NCBI RefSeq assembly: GCF_964340395.1 | Contig: NC_135562.1 | Coordinates: forward strand, 7,390,134 to 7,454,133 | Source of the DNA: Glandiceps talaboti | Lineage: Eukaryota > Hemichordata > Enteropneusta > Spengelidae | Direction of reading: 5' to 3' | Length of the DNA stretch: 64,000 nucleotides | Shown here: positions 1 to 11,851 of the stretch, one piece after another | Numbering within the stretch: the first letter of the stretch is position 1 | How the letters are laid out: the number at the start of each line of letters is the position of its first letter | Program-made: the position numbers and the translations under genes | Notes under the pieces: generated by a model | What the model saw: only the letters and a program-made list of their open reading frames with translations | Database searches by the model: none | Told to the model about the DNA's origin: nothing

Positions 1-147
1 GTTTACTTTTCAAGATTACAACAAGAAAATAAATAATTGCGTGAATGAGAAAAATTCTGGAAAATAGCCCCCAAACTTCTTGGGCATAATAAATGTTAAG
101 CATGTGATAAGTTAATCATGATGTGGATATTATTTTATATATCGGTG

Positions 148-499
148 ATTACTTGCTGGTGGTATTTGCAGTGCAATACCAAACACATGATTGCATAACA
201 TCATGCAAATGATATGCAAATGAGGGCACAATCATTCATTGTAAACAAAAGCGTGTGATCGCGCAGTATCATTTTTGCAGACGTTTGCTGTTTCCGATAA
301 ACATGTAGTAATAACACAGAACCAGATGCTGTATGATTTAAAGTATGGGTAATCTGAGGAATTTGCAGTTTTTTCTGCTTCACTTTCCCTCACTATGCTC
401 ATGATAGTATGGCTGCAGGAAAACTGCAAACACTCTTAAGACTTGTAAATACCCAGAGTACACCACACTTGCACTTGCATGTTATGGGGTTCTGTCAGA
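148..499 (+). repeat. Fold-back dispersed repeat family R1, copy 1
   Basis: This is one of five copies in the window; the others are near 11.85, 37.76, 46.87 and 55.42 kb. All copies share an ordered set of blocks: a start like ATTACTTGC, a pair of POU octamers (ATGCAAAT) offset by 11 bp at 203-221, the block TTTGCTGTTTCCGATAAACA, an AACAGAACC-like block, an internal palindrome and an end like GGGGTTCTGTCA. The AGAACC block and the terminal GGTTCT form an inverted pair, so the right half is a nested fold-back. No coding potential is seen. It is probably a non-autonomous DNA element, but the target duplication could not be fixed. Confidence 0.65.
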
Positions 500-1137
500 A
501 TGTTAAAACAGACCATTTTTCACTTTCAGAAATGTAGTCCGAGCCACCCAATAAGTGTACATGTAGTAATTCTATCCATGAGGAAAAATTTAAATCAGGC
601 CAAACCAATTTAAAAGAAGAAAAAAAAAACGAAGTAGAATAGTCAGGTTATCAATGATTCAATCCTTTTTCATTTTTCTCTGCTGACTAATTGTGTAGTT
701 TGAGAAATACTTCTGAAAAAACTTGCATCAGAATCAGAGAAATTTGTAGAATAACACACTCGCACACACAAAAAAAATGAAAATTAGAGAAGGTTCAATG
801 TCATTGAACCCACTTATTTTTGAATGATAGTTTATTGGAACCATATAATTTATTTTGTGTGGCCACATTGGGATAAAGTCTGAAATTCTCAGTGTAGTAC
901 AATGTGTTTAGCTGAGCAACAATCCCCTTCTTATTACACTGATCTTGACAATAATCTAATCAACTGCTGAGTGTACTCGACACCCCTCAAGTCAGTGGTA
1001 ATCAGTAAATTAGGTACTTTGTACTTGTACATTATGCATGTAATCACTGCGCTATCAATTCATCAATCGGGAACTGAAAGGATGATAGAAAAGATGTCTC
1101 ACCAGTATATCACTTGAGTCACAAATTGTTGTGTAAA
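500..1137. other. AT-rich non-coding stretch
   Basis: I see no exon-like segment, RNA gene or repeat family member here, only A/T runs and scattered ACATGTA-type words that are common throughout the window. Confidence 0.4.
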
Positions 1138-1345
1138 CCCCATTATACTATGCACAAGCCAATTGAACAAAAAATATGGAATTTATACTCTGGTGGTTCT
1201 ACATACATGTATGTCATGACAACACATGTCTATGTCACAACAACACAAGTCTATGTCACTGGTTCTACTGTGTTCAAAATATGAGTTAAAATGTTCAACA
1301 TTGCCATTACTTGCCCCGATTTTTCTTTGATATTACTGCATTTTA
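1138..1345 (-). repeat. Dispersed repeat family R2, inverted copy
   Basis: Read on the minus strand, this matches the right half of three plus-strand copies at 7.7, 25.7 and 31.5 kb. Shared blocks are the AACCAGTGACATAG region, three TGACATA motifs and an ATTCCATATTTTTTGTTCAA block followed by a GTATAAT-like end. On the plus strand the motifs appear as TATGTCA at 1210, 1231 and 1252, exactly 21 bp apart. No coding sequence is seen. Confidence 0.6.
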
Positions 1346-2094
1346 TTTTAAAAATCCAATACCCATTTGCCATCTATATGGCTACGTTAACTTTAACTTA
1401 AGTTGGAAAAAATAGAAAATAGTGACAATTCTGAAAATCTTTAACCAATGATTTAGATCCGTATAGTTGTCATAAATTCCATATTTTCTGTTTGAGTGCA
1501 TACAACTTTAATAGCTTGATCATGGTATGAATGTGAATATACATACATTGTAGTATATATTTAGAAACGCATAACCATACTAGGAGCAGGAAATTATACC
1601 CATCAATATTTCAATAGAAAAAGGCCAAAGGGTCATGACCATGTAATAAATATTTGAGCTTAAAAGGAGCGGGTTATTAAATACAATAACTGTTATTTCC
1701 CCACCATTAAAGCAGTACCATGCATTTAAAATGTCATATTAATGGTACTTTATTGACAGAACCATATATCTTCATATTATACAATACGTTTTTCTTTGTA
1801 TGCGTACTAGTAGGTAGCATTCGAATAGAGATATAGAGAATTGATTTATTTTGGAAGGCTTTGTGAGAATGTACAAATCATATAGTAAAATATACATAGC
1901 ATTTGAATAGAAACGTAAAATACATTTTATTCATTGTTTTGGTGTTCCGTATGTACATGTACAGTATAGTTTTCGTGGTGGTATGTATGTTATGAATCAG
2001 AAATACATGACTGTACAGACACTGTTGTAGTGCCCCATTCCAATAGGAAAATGAGCTCAAAGTGTTCTAGAATCAAAATTGTGTAACATGCATT
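1346..2094. other. AT-rich non-coding stretch
   Basis: Nothing identifiable is seen beyond A/T-rich sequence and short TACATGTA words. Confidence 0.4.
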
Positions 2095-2138
2095 CTAATT
2101 GGCTAATGTTGTTGACGCATTTTGTGTCATTTCAACAG

Positions 2139-2161
2139 CTGTAGACAAAATGGCAGCACCT
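2139..2161 (+). other. Candidate short exon with ATGGCAGCACCT start
   Basis: A good 3' splice site (GTCATTTCAACAG) is followed 23 bases later by a consensus 5' splice site, CCT|GTAAGTGG. The segment includes ATGGCAGCACCT in a favourable ACAAAATGG context, encoding MAAP if used as a start. An ATTGG (inverted CCAAT) box lies at 2098. It could be a first coding exon, a 5' untranslated exon or chance; the frame also continues open past the donor to 2404. No protein family can be assigned from four codons. Confidence 0.2.
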
Positions 2162-2542
2162 GTAAGTGGCACATTTGGCAATGCGATTTCTTCCAAAACG
2201 TGGACATTTCTTGAGCATTATTCTTCCTTCACAATCAAAGAACACATGTGTAACAATTTTGAACATCTTCGGAACTCATCAGAAAAGTTTCTGCCCGAAT
2301 TTCATGATACAAGTACAAGTTCACATATTTATGAATACGAAATACATGTACAGTACACTGTGCATCAGGATGTGTTTATGATTGATGGTATTTCAGTCCT
2401 GTAGCATAAAAGAGACAAAAATTCTAAATCATCCGAAAATTGTCACTATCAGAAAACAAGGAAAATATGTCAAATAGTTTTGTACACCAAAGTTCTATTT
2501 TGTATTAGTTCCAAAATCAGAGCATAGATAATTTACCCAGAG

Positions 2543-2630
2543 TATATTTCAGTATAAATTGCTCTGCCTTATTTAGCTGTTAGCTTATATTTCAGTTAAA
2601 TTGCTCTGCCTTCTGCAGCTGTTATTATAT
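2543..2630 (+). repeat. 44-bp direct duplication
   Basis: The block ATATTTCAGT..AAATTGCTCTGCCTT occurs at 2543 and again at 2587. The second copy covers the stop codon and last codons of the minus-strand exon candidate that begins at 2596, so the 3' end of that exon has been locally duplicated. Confidence 0.7.
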
Positions 2631-2871
2631 GTGGGTCAATGACGTAGACTTGTCGTATGGACTGTAGGAGGATGTTGTTTACTACCGGTATTTCCATCCC
2701 CTCAACCCTGTTAAGTGACGGCTGTTTGATCTTGATGGCTCCTTTAACTGATTCGCCTTTAATGCAATGATCCTCACAAGTGATAACCAGTAGTGTTGTC
2801 AGGGTTGATCGAGTGCCCAAACTTCTTAAAATGTTCGGTGTTTTGTACTCGGAACTAATACCTCTATGATT
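2596..2871 (-). CDS. Candidate terminal coding exon, unknown protein
   Basis: On the minus strand a pyrimidine-rich acceptor (GTTGTTTTCCTGCACTAG) ends just before position 2871. The sequence is then open for 91 codons and stops with TAA at 2598-2596. The segment is visibly richer in G+C than its surroundings and has protein-like composition, with pieces such as LTTLLVITCEDHCIKGESV, GAIKIKQPSLNRVEGMEIP and VVNNILLQSIRQVYVIDPHI. The exon starts in phase 0. I do not recognise the family. No upstream minus-strand exon was found with confidence, and no clear AATAAA follows the stop. It may be the last exon of a gene lying to the right, or a decayed retrocopy fragment. Confidence 0.38.
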   Translation of the reverse strand, partial: NHRGISSEYKTPNILRSLGTRSTLTTLLVITCEDHCIKGESVKGAIKIKQPSLNRVEGMEIPVVNNILLQSIRQVYVIDPHIITAAEGRAI

Positions 2872-3022
2872 CTAGTGCAGGAAAACAACGTTTTTGGTTG
2901 CGTCAATGTTCTTGGTACAAAGTGTACAGTCATATAACTTCCTCATCACAACTCTTTCAAATCTTGAATGTGAAGGTTGATCAAGAGATAAAACTAATGA
3001 ATTTTTTTTTAAATATTCTAAA

Positions 3023-3255
3023 CTCCCCACTCCTGAGTTTAGATCAGTGGAAAGTGTGCAATGTTATCATGTCACAATATTAATTTTTTGAGAAATTTGC
3101 CGTTTTTTTTAAAAAGATCATTTTTTTGCTTGGTCAAGATATCAAAATAGTGAGTTAAAAAAAGGGGGTTCTCACTCCTGAGTCTAAAATCAGTTGGAAG
3201 TACATGTTATGTCACAAAGGTAATTTGTTGAGAAATTTTTTGCATTTTTAAAAAA
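3023..3255 (+). repeat. Two-copy direct repeat, ~85 bp at 145-bp offset
   Basis: The block beginning CACTCCTGAGT, running through ATCAG..TGGAAG and TTGAGAAATTT and ending in a T/A run, is present at about 3028 and again at about 3173. It looks like a short degenerate tandem array. Confidence 0.6.
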
Positions 3256-3988
3256 GGATAGTATTTTTGTTTGGGTTGGGTTTAGGTCATCAGAATCTAC
3301 AAATGAAAACATTGTAGAAATGAAATAGCTTGTTGCCATCTGAATGTTATTTTGATGTGCCTTGATTGTCAACTCTACTTTGTTTGTTCAAGTAATGAGA
3401 ATTTTTAAGTATGTATGAAACTGAGTCAAATGTAAACCTTTTTATCGTTTGAGAAAAATAGACTAAAATTAGTTCAATATTGATTACAATATATGAATAC
3501 TAAATACCATGACAGATATTGAACTGTTTCTTTCATCTTCCCTAAGTAACAAAATAGATTGATCTGTCTTTCAATACTTACTTGTCCACATCACTTCTAT
3601 TTTTATGAAATTAAATGTCACATTTAGACCTAGCCATAGGAGACTTACATTATAACTGTGTATGTTTTTCGACTAGACTATATAGCAGATTTCCGGTTAT
3701 TAAACACATCAATAGCAATATTGAGTGAGGGTTATTTTTGCCAGCTAATATATATTATTGCACTCATTTTCATTAGTTATGGGTGACAGACAATCTATGT
3801 TTCAAATCACCTTGGAAGTAGTCATCCACAAGGTGATAAAGCTAATGTGTGCATATATAATGAGCTGGCATCATGAGCAAAGCATGCTGGGTAGCTGTTG
3901 CTACTGTAAGCTATAGTTATTGAAAAGTAGCGTGTCAGGTAAAACTACCTGTGTTAGCAGTCAACAGTGTTCTCTTTTCACTTGTCAG
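3256..3988. other. Non-coding stretch
   Basis: No supported gene or repeat. ACTTAC at 3580 and 3650 reads as a minus-strand donor consensus, but no open exon accompanies either. Confidence 0.35.
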
Positions 3989-4051
3989 GTGTGCCATTGT
4001 TAGCTGAGACAGCGTGATATTGAGGTCCAAACTGGATACAGACAGTAGAAG
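3989..4051 (+). other. Candidate non-coding exon
   Basis: A strong acceptor (TTCTCTTTTCACTTGTCAG) and a good donor (GTAGAAG|GTAGGTGA) bound a 63-base segment. All three frames contain a stop, so if it is spliced it would be untranslated. It is supported only by splice-site appearance. Confidence 0.2.
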
Positions 4052-6073
4052 GTAGGTGATTTTGAAGTGTTTTTAGTGAATAATTTCAGCTAAAATTAGC
4101 CAGAAATTGGTTATTTTGGAGTGGAAATTAGCTTCAAGCAGGTGCCCAAGGTATGAATGCCATTTATCCATATGTAAGTAATCGTGTAGTCATGAAAGCA
4201 CCATTCAAATGGCATTAAATATGACATTCATGAAAGAGCTGAAGCACTCGGATCACCATGTAACTGTGTGTTTATCCTCTCTCTGTGTACGATGTACATG
4301 TACTTGTAGTCCAAATGCTATTCATTGAAGAGTATTGTTTGGATAGCCTGTTGAAAATGAAATCCTATGTTTAAAATAGGAGATTGCTTGATGTTGATGG
4401 ACTAGATAAGCTTGATAATGTTACTGTGTCACAGTATGACATACATGTATGCGTGTACACAATAGCCTTGGTCATCATCCTTAACAAAATATGTAAATCT
4501 CACTTAATCCATTTTGTGAATGAACATGTCAAAATTATGAAACATGGAATACAAAGAAATGTGTATGTGCATAATTGATCATTCTCTTCATGGCCTATTT
4601 TATGAGATGTCAAACATTATTATAATGGTAAAACTGACAGTGGTCATATCAGTAAAGGCATTATGTGATAAATCATTTTGGAAAACATACATCCGTCAAA
4701 AATGCAGGTATTTTCAAATATATTTTCAAAATATGCCATTTTGGCGTTATAAGTCCTGAAATTGTTTATATGAATATGCCTGCATTGGATTTATTTATTG
4801 AATAGCAATATGAATGAAATAATTACAAGGGAGGATAGTCTTACAATATGATAAATCAAGTCAGATTATTTATGTCAGTGTTACTTTTTGTTATCGTTTT
4901 GTATACATAGTAATCATTCGTGCACGGTCATCATTTTGTTTCATTTTGGCTTCAGAATTAATTTGATAATATGATATTGATAATAAAAAGGATGACAAAT
5001 TAATCGAATTATGTTAATTATGTTCAGATATGTATTTTATCAAATTCACAATATGAGGATGGCTTGTGTGCGTTCCACTAGCAGATTTGATAATGCTTCC
5101 ATAAATAAAAACTAGTTTGTAATTTTCAGTACAACCATTCATACAAGGCTCATAGCTTTTTTTCATGAAACATCAAACATTCTCCTCAAAGAAGGTCACA
5201 AGAGGATTGACACAGGACATGATTCTTGTGCTTTGACATTTAGACAAATGTTTTATGTGATCAATCATTTTCAGATAACTGACAAAAAGAGTGATTTTAA
5301 GGTATTATCATCACTCATGTTGCTCTGTAAACTATTTTAAGTGTTCCATCCCATTTCAAGATTAGTTAGGCATAGATCTCTTCAAAATTTATTTAAATTT
5401 TTTCAAAAGCTACATGCAATTCAAATGCAACAATTTGTGGTTTATTATATATGAATTTATACAATGTATATCACATATATATATATGTGTGTGTGTCAGC
5501 AACAAATAATGTTTTTCAATGTACATTTTAAGGCAGGTTTACAGTTATTAATAAAATTAGAATTAAAAAAGATGAATTTCAAAATAATTTAAAACAGGAA
5601 TTTGTGTTACATTTTATATATTCGTGAAAATGATTTTGTCTGAAGTGTTGTGCTAAATAGCCCCAACACAGATAAATAACATGCCTGTATTGTCATTTAT
5701 ACTAGCTTGTAAATTTTTAAGAGAAACTTAAATTTAAAAAGAAATCAAAATTAAACCAACATATGAAAGGAATTTTAATGTTACATTTTTCTTAATTTAC
5801 TAAAATTAGTTTGTGTTGTAAATGCAAAAATGTATGGTATGTATATACAATTGGTAAAGCACATACTGTCTTTCAAATGTTTGCTTAGATGGAGAACAGA
5901 TAGAAAAAATATCATGAACTAGAACTGTTCATTTTTATAATCAAAATTTTCTTTCATATTATGAATGGAATGGCTAGATACAAGAGTCAGATAGTGTGCA
6001 CATTGAGAATTGAAGTATTTTTGTCATTTCACAGAGTGTTTGATAGTGCTAAATAATGTAGCATTTGCTGCAG
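4052..6073. other. AT-rich non-coding stretch
   Basis: This holds a short (TA)n(TG)n run near 5475-5500. A possible 27-base microexon at 5275-5301 (acceptor TCAATCATTTTCAG, end AAG|GTATTA) is noted but not claimed. Nothing else is identifiable. Confidence 0.35.
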
Positions 6074-6146
6074 GAATATCTTAGACAATATGGCTCATAC
6101 ATAGATAGCCATTTCCTTTGGTTGCCGTTGGCTACAGTCCTGGTTG
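6074..6146 (+). other. Candidate internal coding exon
   Basis: The acceptor GCATTTGCTGCAG precedes a 73-base open segment ending at GTTG|GTAAAC. In phase 0 it encodes EYLRQYGSYIDSHFLW then LPLATVLV, and it is richer in G+C than its flanks. It leaves one base over, which is compatible in phase with the candidate at 8751 (GAG GTA ACC...). No family is recognised and it rests on splice signals and composition only. Confidence 0.22.
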
Positions 6147-7699
6147 GTAAACCTTCCCTTTTGGATTGAATTTTTTGACATTTCATGAAAAGCCCAAAAG
6201 CTGTCTGAACCCCTGTGATTATTTTGATATATTTGGAAGTAAACTGACAGCATTTGAAGAAAAATAACTTTGTAACATTGGGACTCTCAGGATTTTCTTT
6301 AGTTATTTTAAAATATTAAGGTAACATATATTCAGCAGCCATTTTGTTTGCTAGAAAGGGATAATATTCACATCGTTTTGACCACTATTGCAAATTTCTG
6401 TGTGGTGACCCCAGATTTTTTTCTTGATATGAATGGGAATGCATGGGAGTTTTCCAGAACAGAATAACTGGAAATGCATAAGACATGCATATACAATTAC
6501 AGGGCAGATACTATAACCATTTCTTTGTACAGCTAGCAAAATACTGTAAACCAAATTAGTACATTGTGTTCATGTTCAAGAAGGCATTTTATTTTTATTC
6601 ACTCGTGGTTTTGTGTTTTTGTTGTCCAGCGAAATAAGTGAAATTAAGTGTTTAGTGAAAATATTCTAGATTTTAATCTCGAATTTGTCATGAATAGTAA
6701 AAATGCTGTTACAGTATAATAACAATCACCACTTGTCAAAATTGCATAACACACTAGCGTTTGCATGATGTGGTTCAAAAACTGACAAAGAGTAGGTTTT
6801 AGTCATGAGAGCATTACAGTCAATAGTCTCACCAATCAATAAAATATATTGTATTTTAAAAGTATGTTACTGTTTGAATAGGCAACCAACGAGTATACAC
6901 TGGTGTGCTATGTCAACTTACTGATAAATTGCATTCTGGAGTAAAATACCTATTTCCTGGCAATTTTAACAGATGTTTGATCTGTTTTTCAGTTCAATTG
7001 GAAGTGCTCTTCTTAAAACAAATGTAATAAAATGTAATTATTTAATGAACGATTGTGTAATTTACGTTGATATTTTATTTCTGTTTGTTGTTGATGGATT
7101 GTTATTTTTCACCCATTTGCCTGCTTTAAAAATATATTAACGACACATTTATATCATTATTTTGTAATATTGTTTTAGCAAAGTTTAACTTTAATAGTAC
7201 TTCAGTATGTCAAGGAATTATTGTCAAATTCTAAGGAAAATGTCTATCTATATAAAACTATTTTACATGCCTTGTGTATATTTGTAGTAAAAAGCACTCT
7301 GCAAGCTTTTTGAATTTTGACCTGAACAAAACGGTAAAGAGTGAAAGAATCACACACAGAGAAAAAAACTATGATTCAAATTTGAAGTACAGATAGAAAA
7401 GAATCAACAATGGCACAAGACAAATAAAAACAATCAATTTTATTATTATATGCAATAAAGATATACAGAACAAAAGTTTGAATGTGGGACAGACAGCAAA
7501 GTGACAGCGTAACATGATCATGACAAAACACAAGAAAATCATACACGCACAATAGTGGTGTGAATGTAGTTTGCTTAAGTCATGTTGGGGGGTGGGGGGT
7601 GGGGGTGGTTTGTTATGAAGTTAAATGAAAAATAGAAGTCCAGTACTCTCTGCTAATATCTTAACTCTAGTCAAATATGTATTGTTATAATGGCTGATA
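6147..7699. other. AT-rich non-coding stretch
   Basis: A G-rich tract (about 7587-7608) is the only distinctive feature. A strong acceptor near 6992 (GATCTGTTTTTCAG) is followed by an open frame but no convincing donor. Confidence 0.35.
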
Positions 7700-8065
7700 T
7701 ACTTCAGATATTCTTTGCCAATGTTTTTCTTTGTTCGGCTAAGGGAATTATGACTGATATAAGGGGCCTTGTCACTCCAAGTTGCTAGACGAGTAGTGAC
7801 AAACCCTTAGGTCATGAGTATTTTCTGGCTGAATGAAGAAATATATTGGGGAATAATATAATTAGACCTCCTTCAGCATAATTCATCAAAAGTTGTCAAA
7901 AATTATGGCGATTTGGAAAGTTTTTACTCATATTTCGATCACCACTGAACCAGCTAGTGACATAGGCATGGGTTGTCATGACATAGGACGACCAGAGTAT
8001 GTAATCCATATTTTTATGTTCAAAGACAATAACTTGGCTTGAGTATGGTATAACTGGTATGCTAC
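7700..8065 (+). repeat. Dispersed repeat family R2, copy 2
   Basis: It aligns by eye with the copies at 25.66 and 31.49 kb over the whole length. Shared blocks are TAAGGGG, GACAAACCCTTAGGTCAT, CTGGCTGAATGAAGAA, a GAATAATATAATTA block, a pair of TGACATA motifs at 7958 and 7979 (21 bp apart), an AATCCATATTTTT block and a GAGTATGGTATAA end. It is non-coding and appears to be a diverged mobile-element relic. Confidence 0.65.
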
Positions 8066-8750
8066 AGTACATAAGAAACTGTACAACCAAACCAACCCAG
8101 ACTACGACCCCTAAGGGGGAAAAACTTTACATACAATCTATAGGTATTAATATGACTGCAACATTCTTCAACAGACACTGAGTCATATCATTACTTGAAA
8201 GATAATTAAAAGTGTACCCATCAGTTCAATCTCCAGACACATGAATAATTAACGATTTTTTAATGAAAACATACATTGTAGATAGATAGTATACTTTAAA
8301 CCTGGACATTTTCACTCAAAACTTATTTTCGCTTATTTTGCTGAAAAACAATGACGTAAAAATAAGTAGTGATTAAAATGCCTTCTTGTAGATGAACACA
8401 ATGTACCAGTCAGGTAATTAATAGTCTTTGGGCATCAGTTGAAGACAGTAAAATCACAAAATTTTCTAGTAGCGAAAATATCTAGGTTTACTGTACCTTA
8501 AATACTGATAACTTATAATTGTTATATATAAGTATGTGTACCATGTTGCAGCAACTTTGACAAATATGTATATTCAGTTTACTTCTGAAATGTTTACTAA
8601 AAGATTGTAGTTTTTATATGCATTGATTATGTTATGTACTTGCTGTGAATTTGCTTTCAAATGGAGTTTTGTTGCTCAAACATGGCGGACAGGATGAAGT
8701 TTGTTATCTTATATACAGTGTCATGTGTCAACTCACATATCTCCTTGTAG
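8066..8750. other. Non-coding stretch
   Basis: Nothing supported. ATGGCGGACAGGATG at 8683 looks like a start or a YY1-type site, but its frame closes quickly without a donor. Confidence 0.35.
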
Positions 8751-8839
8751 AGGTAACCAAGCTGCTCAGCCTACTTCTAAAGTCTGAGGACATTAAAAAG
8801 TGCATTAAAGCCACTCATGATGACTTACTGTCAAAATAG
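8751..8839 (+). other. Candidate terminal coding exon
   Basis: A pyrimidine-rich acceptor (CACATATCTCCTTGTAG) is followed by 29 codons and a TAG at 8837-8839. The peptide runs EVTKLLSLLLKSEDIKK then CIKATHDDLLSK, with ordinary codon composition and a likely amphipathic helix. It begins with two bases of a split codon, matching the one base left by the 6074 candidate. GTATGA directly overlaps the stop and could be a donor instead. The product is unknown. Confidence 0.25.
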
Positions 8840-9112
8840 TATGATAATTGTCTGCTGCCAAACGTAGAACAATGTTTTATGTCTTAATTGACACGTACAT
8901 GTAAATGTGAAAAATATCCATGTGCATGAGTCAACATAAAAGTTTATAAATACTACCATTAAAAGGATTGGTATAGAAATAAAGAAGCTGCCAAATACAT
9001 GCAAGTACACAGTCCTTAAAAGTCTTTCATAAAAATGCTCAAGGTGATGAGTATTAATATTTGGTGAAAACTACATTGACTAGTCTGCAACCTTTAACTT
9101 TTGTTGAATAAG

Positions 9113-9179
9113 AAAGATCGCCTCGGTATAAACAAAAATGTTCACCTGTCCAACTTGGTAGATGAGGATCGACTACCAG
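9113..9179 (+). other. Candidate internal coding exon
   Basis: The acceptor CTTTTGTTGAATAAG and a strong donor CTACCAG|GTGAGATC bound 67 bases. In phase 0 they encode KDRLGINKNVHLSNLVDED then RLP, with one base left over. Composition is clearly richer in G+C than the flanks. An alternative acceptor four bases downstream keeps the same frame. The protein is not recognised. Confidence 0.3.
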
Positions 9180-9928
9180 GTGAGATCAAAAGCTCAATGG
9201 TTTGCTACTTATTACTCGTTTTTATACAAATCTTTGCAATATTCACATTTTTGACCTGCAAACAAGCCTGCTACGTGATGTGATGTACATCCAGGCATAG
9301 CACACTACAGTTAAAAACCTCAGTTTATGTCTCCATCACATCTCCATAGTCTGTTTCATGTACCAGTACAGTGTGTAGGTGCACTGAAATCTGAGAGACT
9401 GTGTCGGCATAGCAACTGTTGCTGGCCTACATATCCTATGAAGTACGTAGTGTATACTTACAGGGTCAAGATATTACAAATTGAAGGCCAATATCCTGTG
9501 TTTTTGACAACACTTTCATACACATCTTGATTTCAAGCAGTGAGACGTTTACACTTAGTCATCACTGACAGTGGTCTCAATATTAAGGTAAACTGTGTTT
9601 CTCTATTTCCTTAGCAGCTATTGGCATGATGAAACAGGAACAAAAATGTGCTGGTAGCCAAGGCAATTTAATGCTTCTGATATGAAGAGATACTGTATAT
9701 ACTTTGTTAATAATCCATCCACTCAATATGTCTTCTATTTACTATTTAGTATTCCCATAAATTTGGATTGACTTGACAGCTAAGTATACATGCCTTTACC
9801 TCTAATGGGAAACAAGATTGTCAGTTTTCTTGTCCTATTTTGAGGGAACATATGTTTAAATTTATAACAACTTTTGTCTTGTTGTTAGGTAAGTGGAGTC
9901 TCATGCATTTAAACTATGATGTCATGAG
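9180..9928. other. Non-coding stretch
   Basis: No supported feature. A strong acceptor at 9868-9889 (TTTTGTCTTGTTGTTAG) directly overlaps a GTAAGT donor consensus, so it cannot be interpreted alone. Confidence 0.3.
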
Positions 9929-10345
9929 CAGTGTGCCCTCTAAGCCAATAGGGAAATTGCAAACCCGCAATGTTGAATGTTGCATCATGGGAAATGTGAT
10001 AATAAATACTAATGAATCGGTATTGTAAACAATACTGTACATTGTTTGCAACCACGAATGATCAATTCATAGTTACCCTGACAATTGTTGGAGGTTTTTT
10101 TATTGGTAGCGCCAGATTAGGTGTTATGATAACCACAGATAATCCCATAGTCCTTTGCGTCTGAGCATGCTCAGTCTGTATTGCAAGTTCCCTATTTGAC
10201 ACACCACTGATGCATACAGTTTCTAGTGATGCACTAAAATATGGTGTTCCCCTATCTATTACTATGTGGTGACTCACAAGAAGTGTCAGTCTTTCTCATT
10301 TTGACTCACAACCACAAAATTTGGCTATCATTAGAGAGTACACTG
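9929..10345. mobile_element. hAT-like non-autonomous miniature element (R3), complete copy
   Basis: The left end reads CAGTGTGCCCTCTAAGCC and the right end TTAGAGAGTACACTG, which are imperfect terminal inverted repeats of the CAGTGTTCCCTCTAA type. The flanks are GTCATGAG (9921-9928) and GTCACGAG (10346-10353), an 8-bp target duplication with one mismatch, as expected for hAT transposition. The interior (417 bp in all) has no transposase. It shares a ~160-bp right part (CTAGTGATGCAC, ACTATGTGGTGACTCACAAG) with the second copy at 63745-63964. Confidence 0.75.
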
Positions 10346-10589
10346 GTCACGAGTATAGTATGGCCAAGTTAATTTGGCTGTAGTCAATGTGTAAGCTCAA
10401 CATATGTAAATATTTCATAACGTATTCTCAAGTCATTTCATCATCTGTTAGAATTATTAGACGTATTAGGCATATTCTTGTGTAAAATCATACACCATAA
10501 CATTTGACCTTTGAACTTTAATTTAGTTTCTGTTTGATATTCTAGGTGCAAGATATGACATCATGTCTGTCTATTAAAATGAATATGAA

Positions 10590-11510
10590 ATAACATCCTG
10601 ATGAAAGCACACGAATTATGAACGGATGAAAAACCTGGAAAATTAGCAATTTAGCTGGTTATTAAATGACATGTGATGCAGTGCACGGAACAGTACCCCC
10701 CATATTTATTATAAAATATAGTCTTTTAGATACATATGAAATATTGTATAGATGAAAGAACACACAATTGTGAACGGATAAAAAAATTGAAATTTATCTA
10801 TTGACATGGAAAAATATGAAATGTAACACAATGCTTCATCTTTTTCTGACGTATATTATTTTAAAGGTTTATGAAATATTATATGGGATAAAATAACAAT
10901 TATGAAATTGTAAAGAAAGGGAAAATTAATATATTGATAATTTTGAGTTGTGTGTTATTCAACATGGAATACAATGTATGAACTGACACATTACTTCTTT
11001 ACTTGAAGTATTTTCATTGACTCAGAGTTGCATGTGAAATATACAGGATGAAATAACAAAATTATGAAGAAGAAAAAAATGAAAGTTAATAATCTGTTAT
11101 TCAAATAATGCACTAGCTGAAGTAAACAATATCTCATCTTTATCTTGAAGTATTTTTTCTTAGATGAAAATTAAATATTATTTGGATGAAATGATACCAT
11201 TATTAAAATGATTACAAAATAGGAAAAATAACTAATTTGGGTATTCATTTGATCACATGGAATACAATGTAATTAACATGATATTTCACTTTCATTTGAA
11301 GTGTTTTCATTTAAGCTTCCAACGGAAATATCATATTTTAGAAAACGAAAAAGTTGGAAAATTAATAATTTAGTTGTCAGTTGATAAACATTACGTACAA
11401 GTATTCCTTATGTTTGAGTATTGTAATGCCTACAAAATATCAAACCATAGAATTATGAAACGATTTAAAAAAATGAAAATTAATAATTTGGCTGCATGTA
11501 ATATTAATTC
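10590..11510 (+). repeat. Degenerate tandem array, ~135-160 bp unit
   Basis: A core of GATGAAA.AACA..ATTATGAA followed by an A-rich block and GAAAATTAATAATTT recurs at about 10600, 10753, 10886, 11048, 11184 and 11440. Companion blocks (CATGGAATACAATGTA, CTTGAAGTATTTTCA) recur between them. Units are strongly diverged and no frame stays open. Confidence 0.65.
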
Positions 11511-11851
11511 ATAATGTACTATAATCGAATGATCAGCTACACTATTCTGAATTACATCGTTTCATACAGCAACTGAAATAACCAAAATATTGTTCTTCCA
11601 TTTTGCTAAAGACATAAATCACCCTGAGTCTAGTATTACGTACTACCATCATATTGCAATGGCTATGTATTATAAAGGACTTAATTTTGTGTGTGATTGT
11701 ACACAGGATAAGATAGTAAAAAGTCTGTAGGTCAATATTTCTTGAGCTGTCTGAGTCTCGTTTATTTAACATCATTATTCTACCGTCTGTGTTCTTGTGC
11801 ATGGCAAATCAGTTGTAGTACTATAAATTATTACATATATATGTACCAGAA

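Noticed and set aside
8683-8700. ATGGCGGACAGGATG as a translation start
   Set aside because: The frame closes without a donor; the ATGGCGG word also resembles a YY1 site and is not evidence of a gene by itself.
10062-10277. Minus-strand 71-codon frame
   Set aside because: It lies inside the hAT-like miniature element and is not shared with the second copy.
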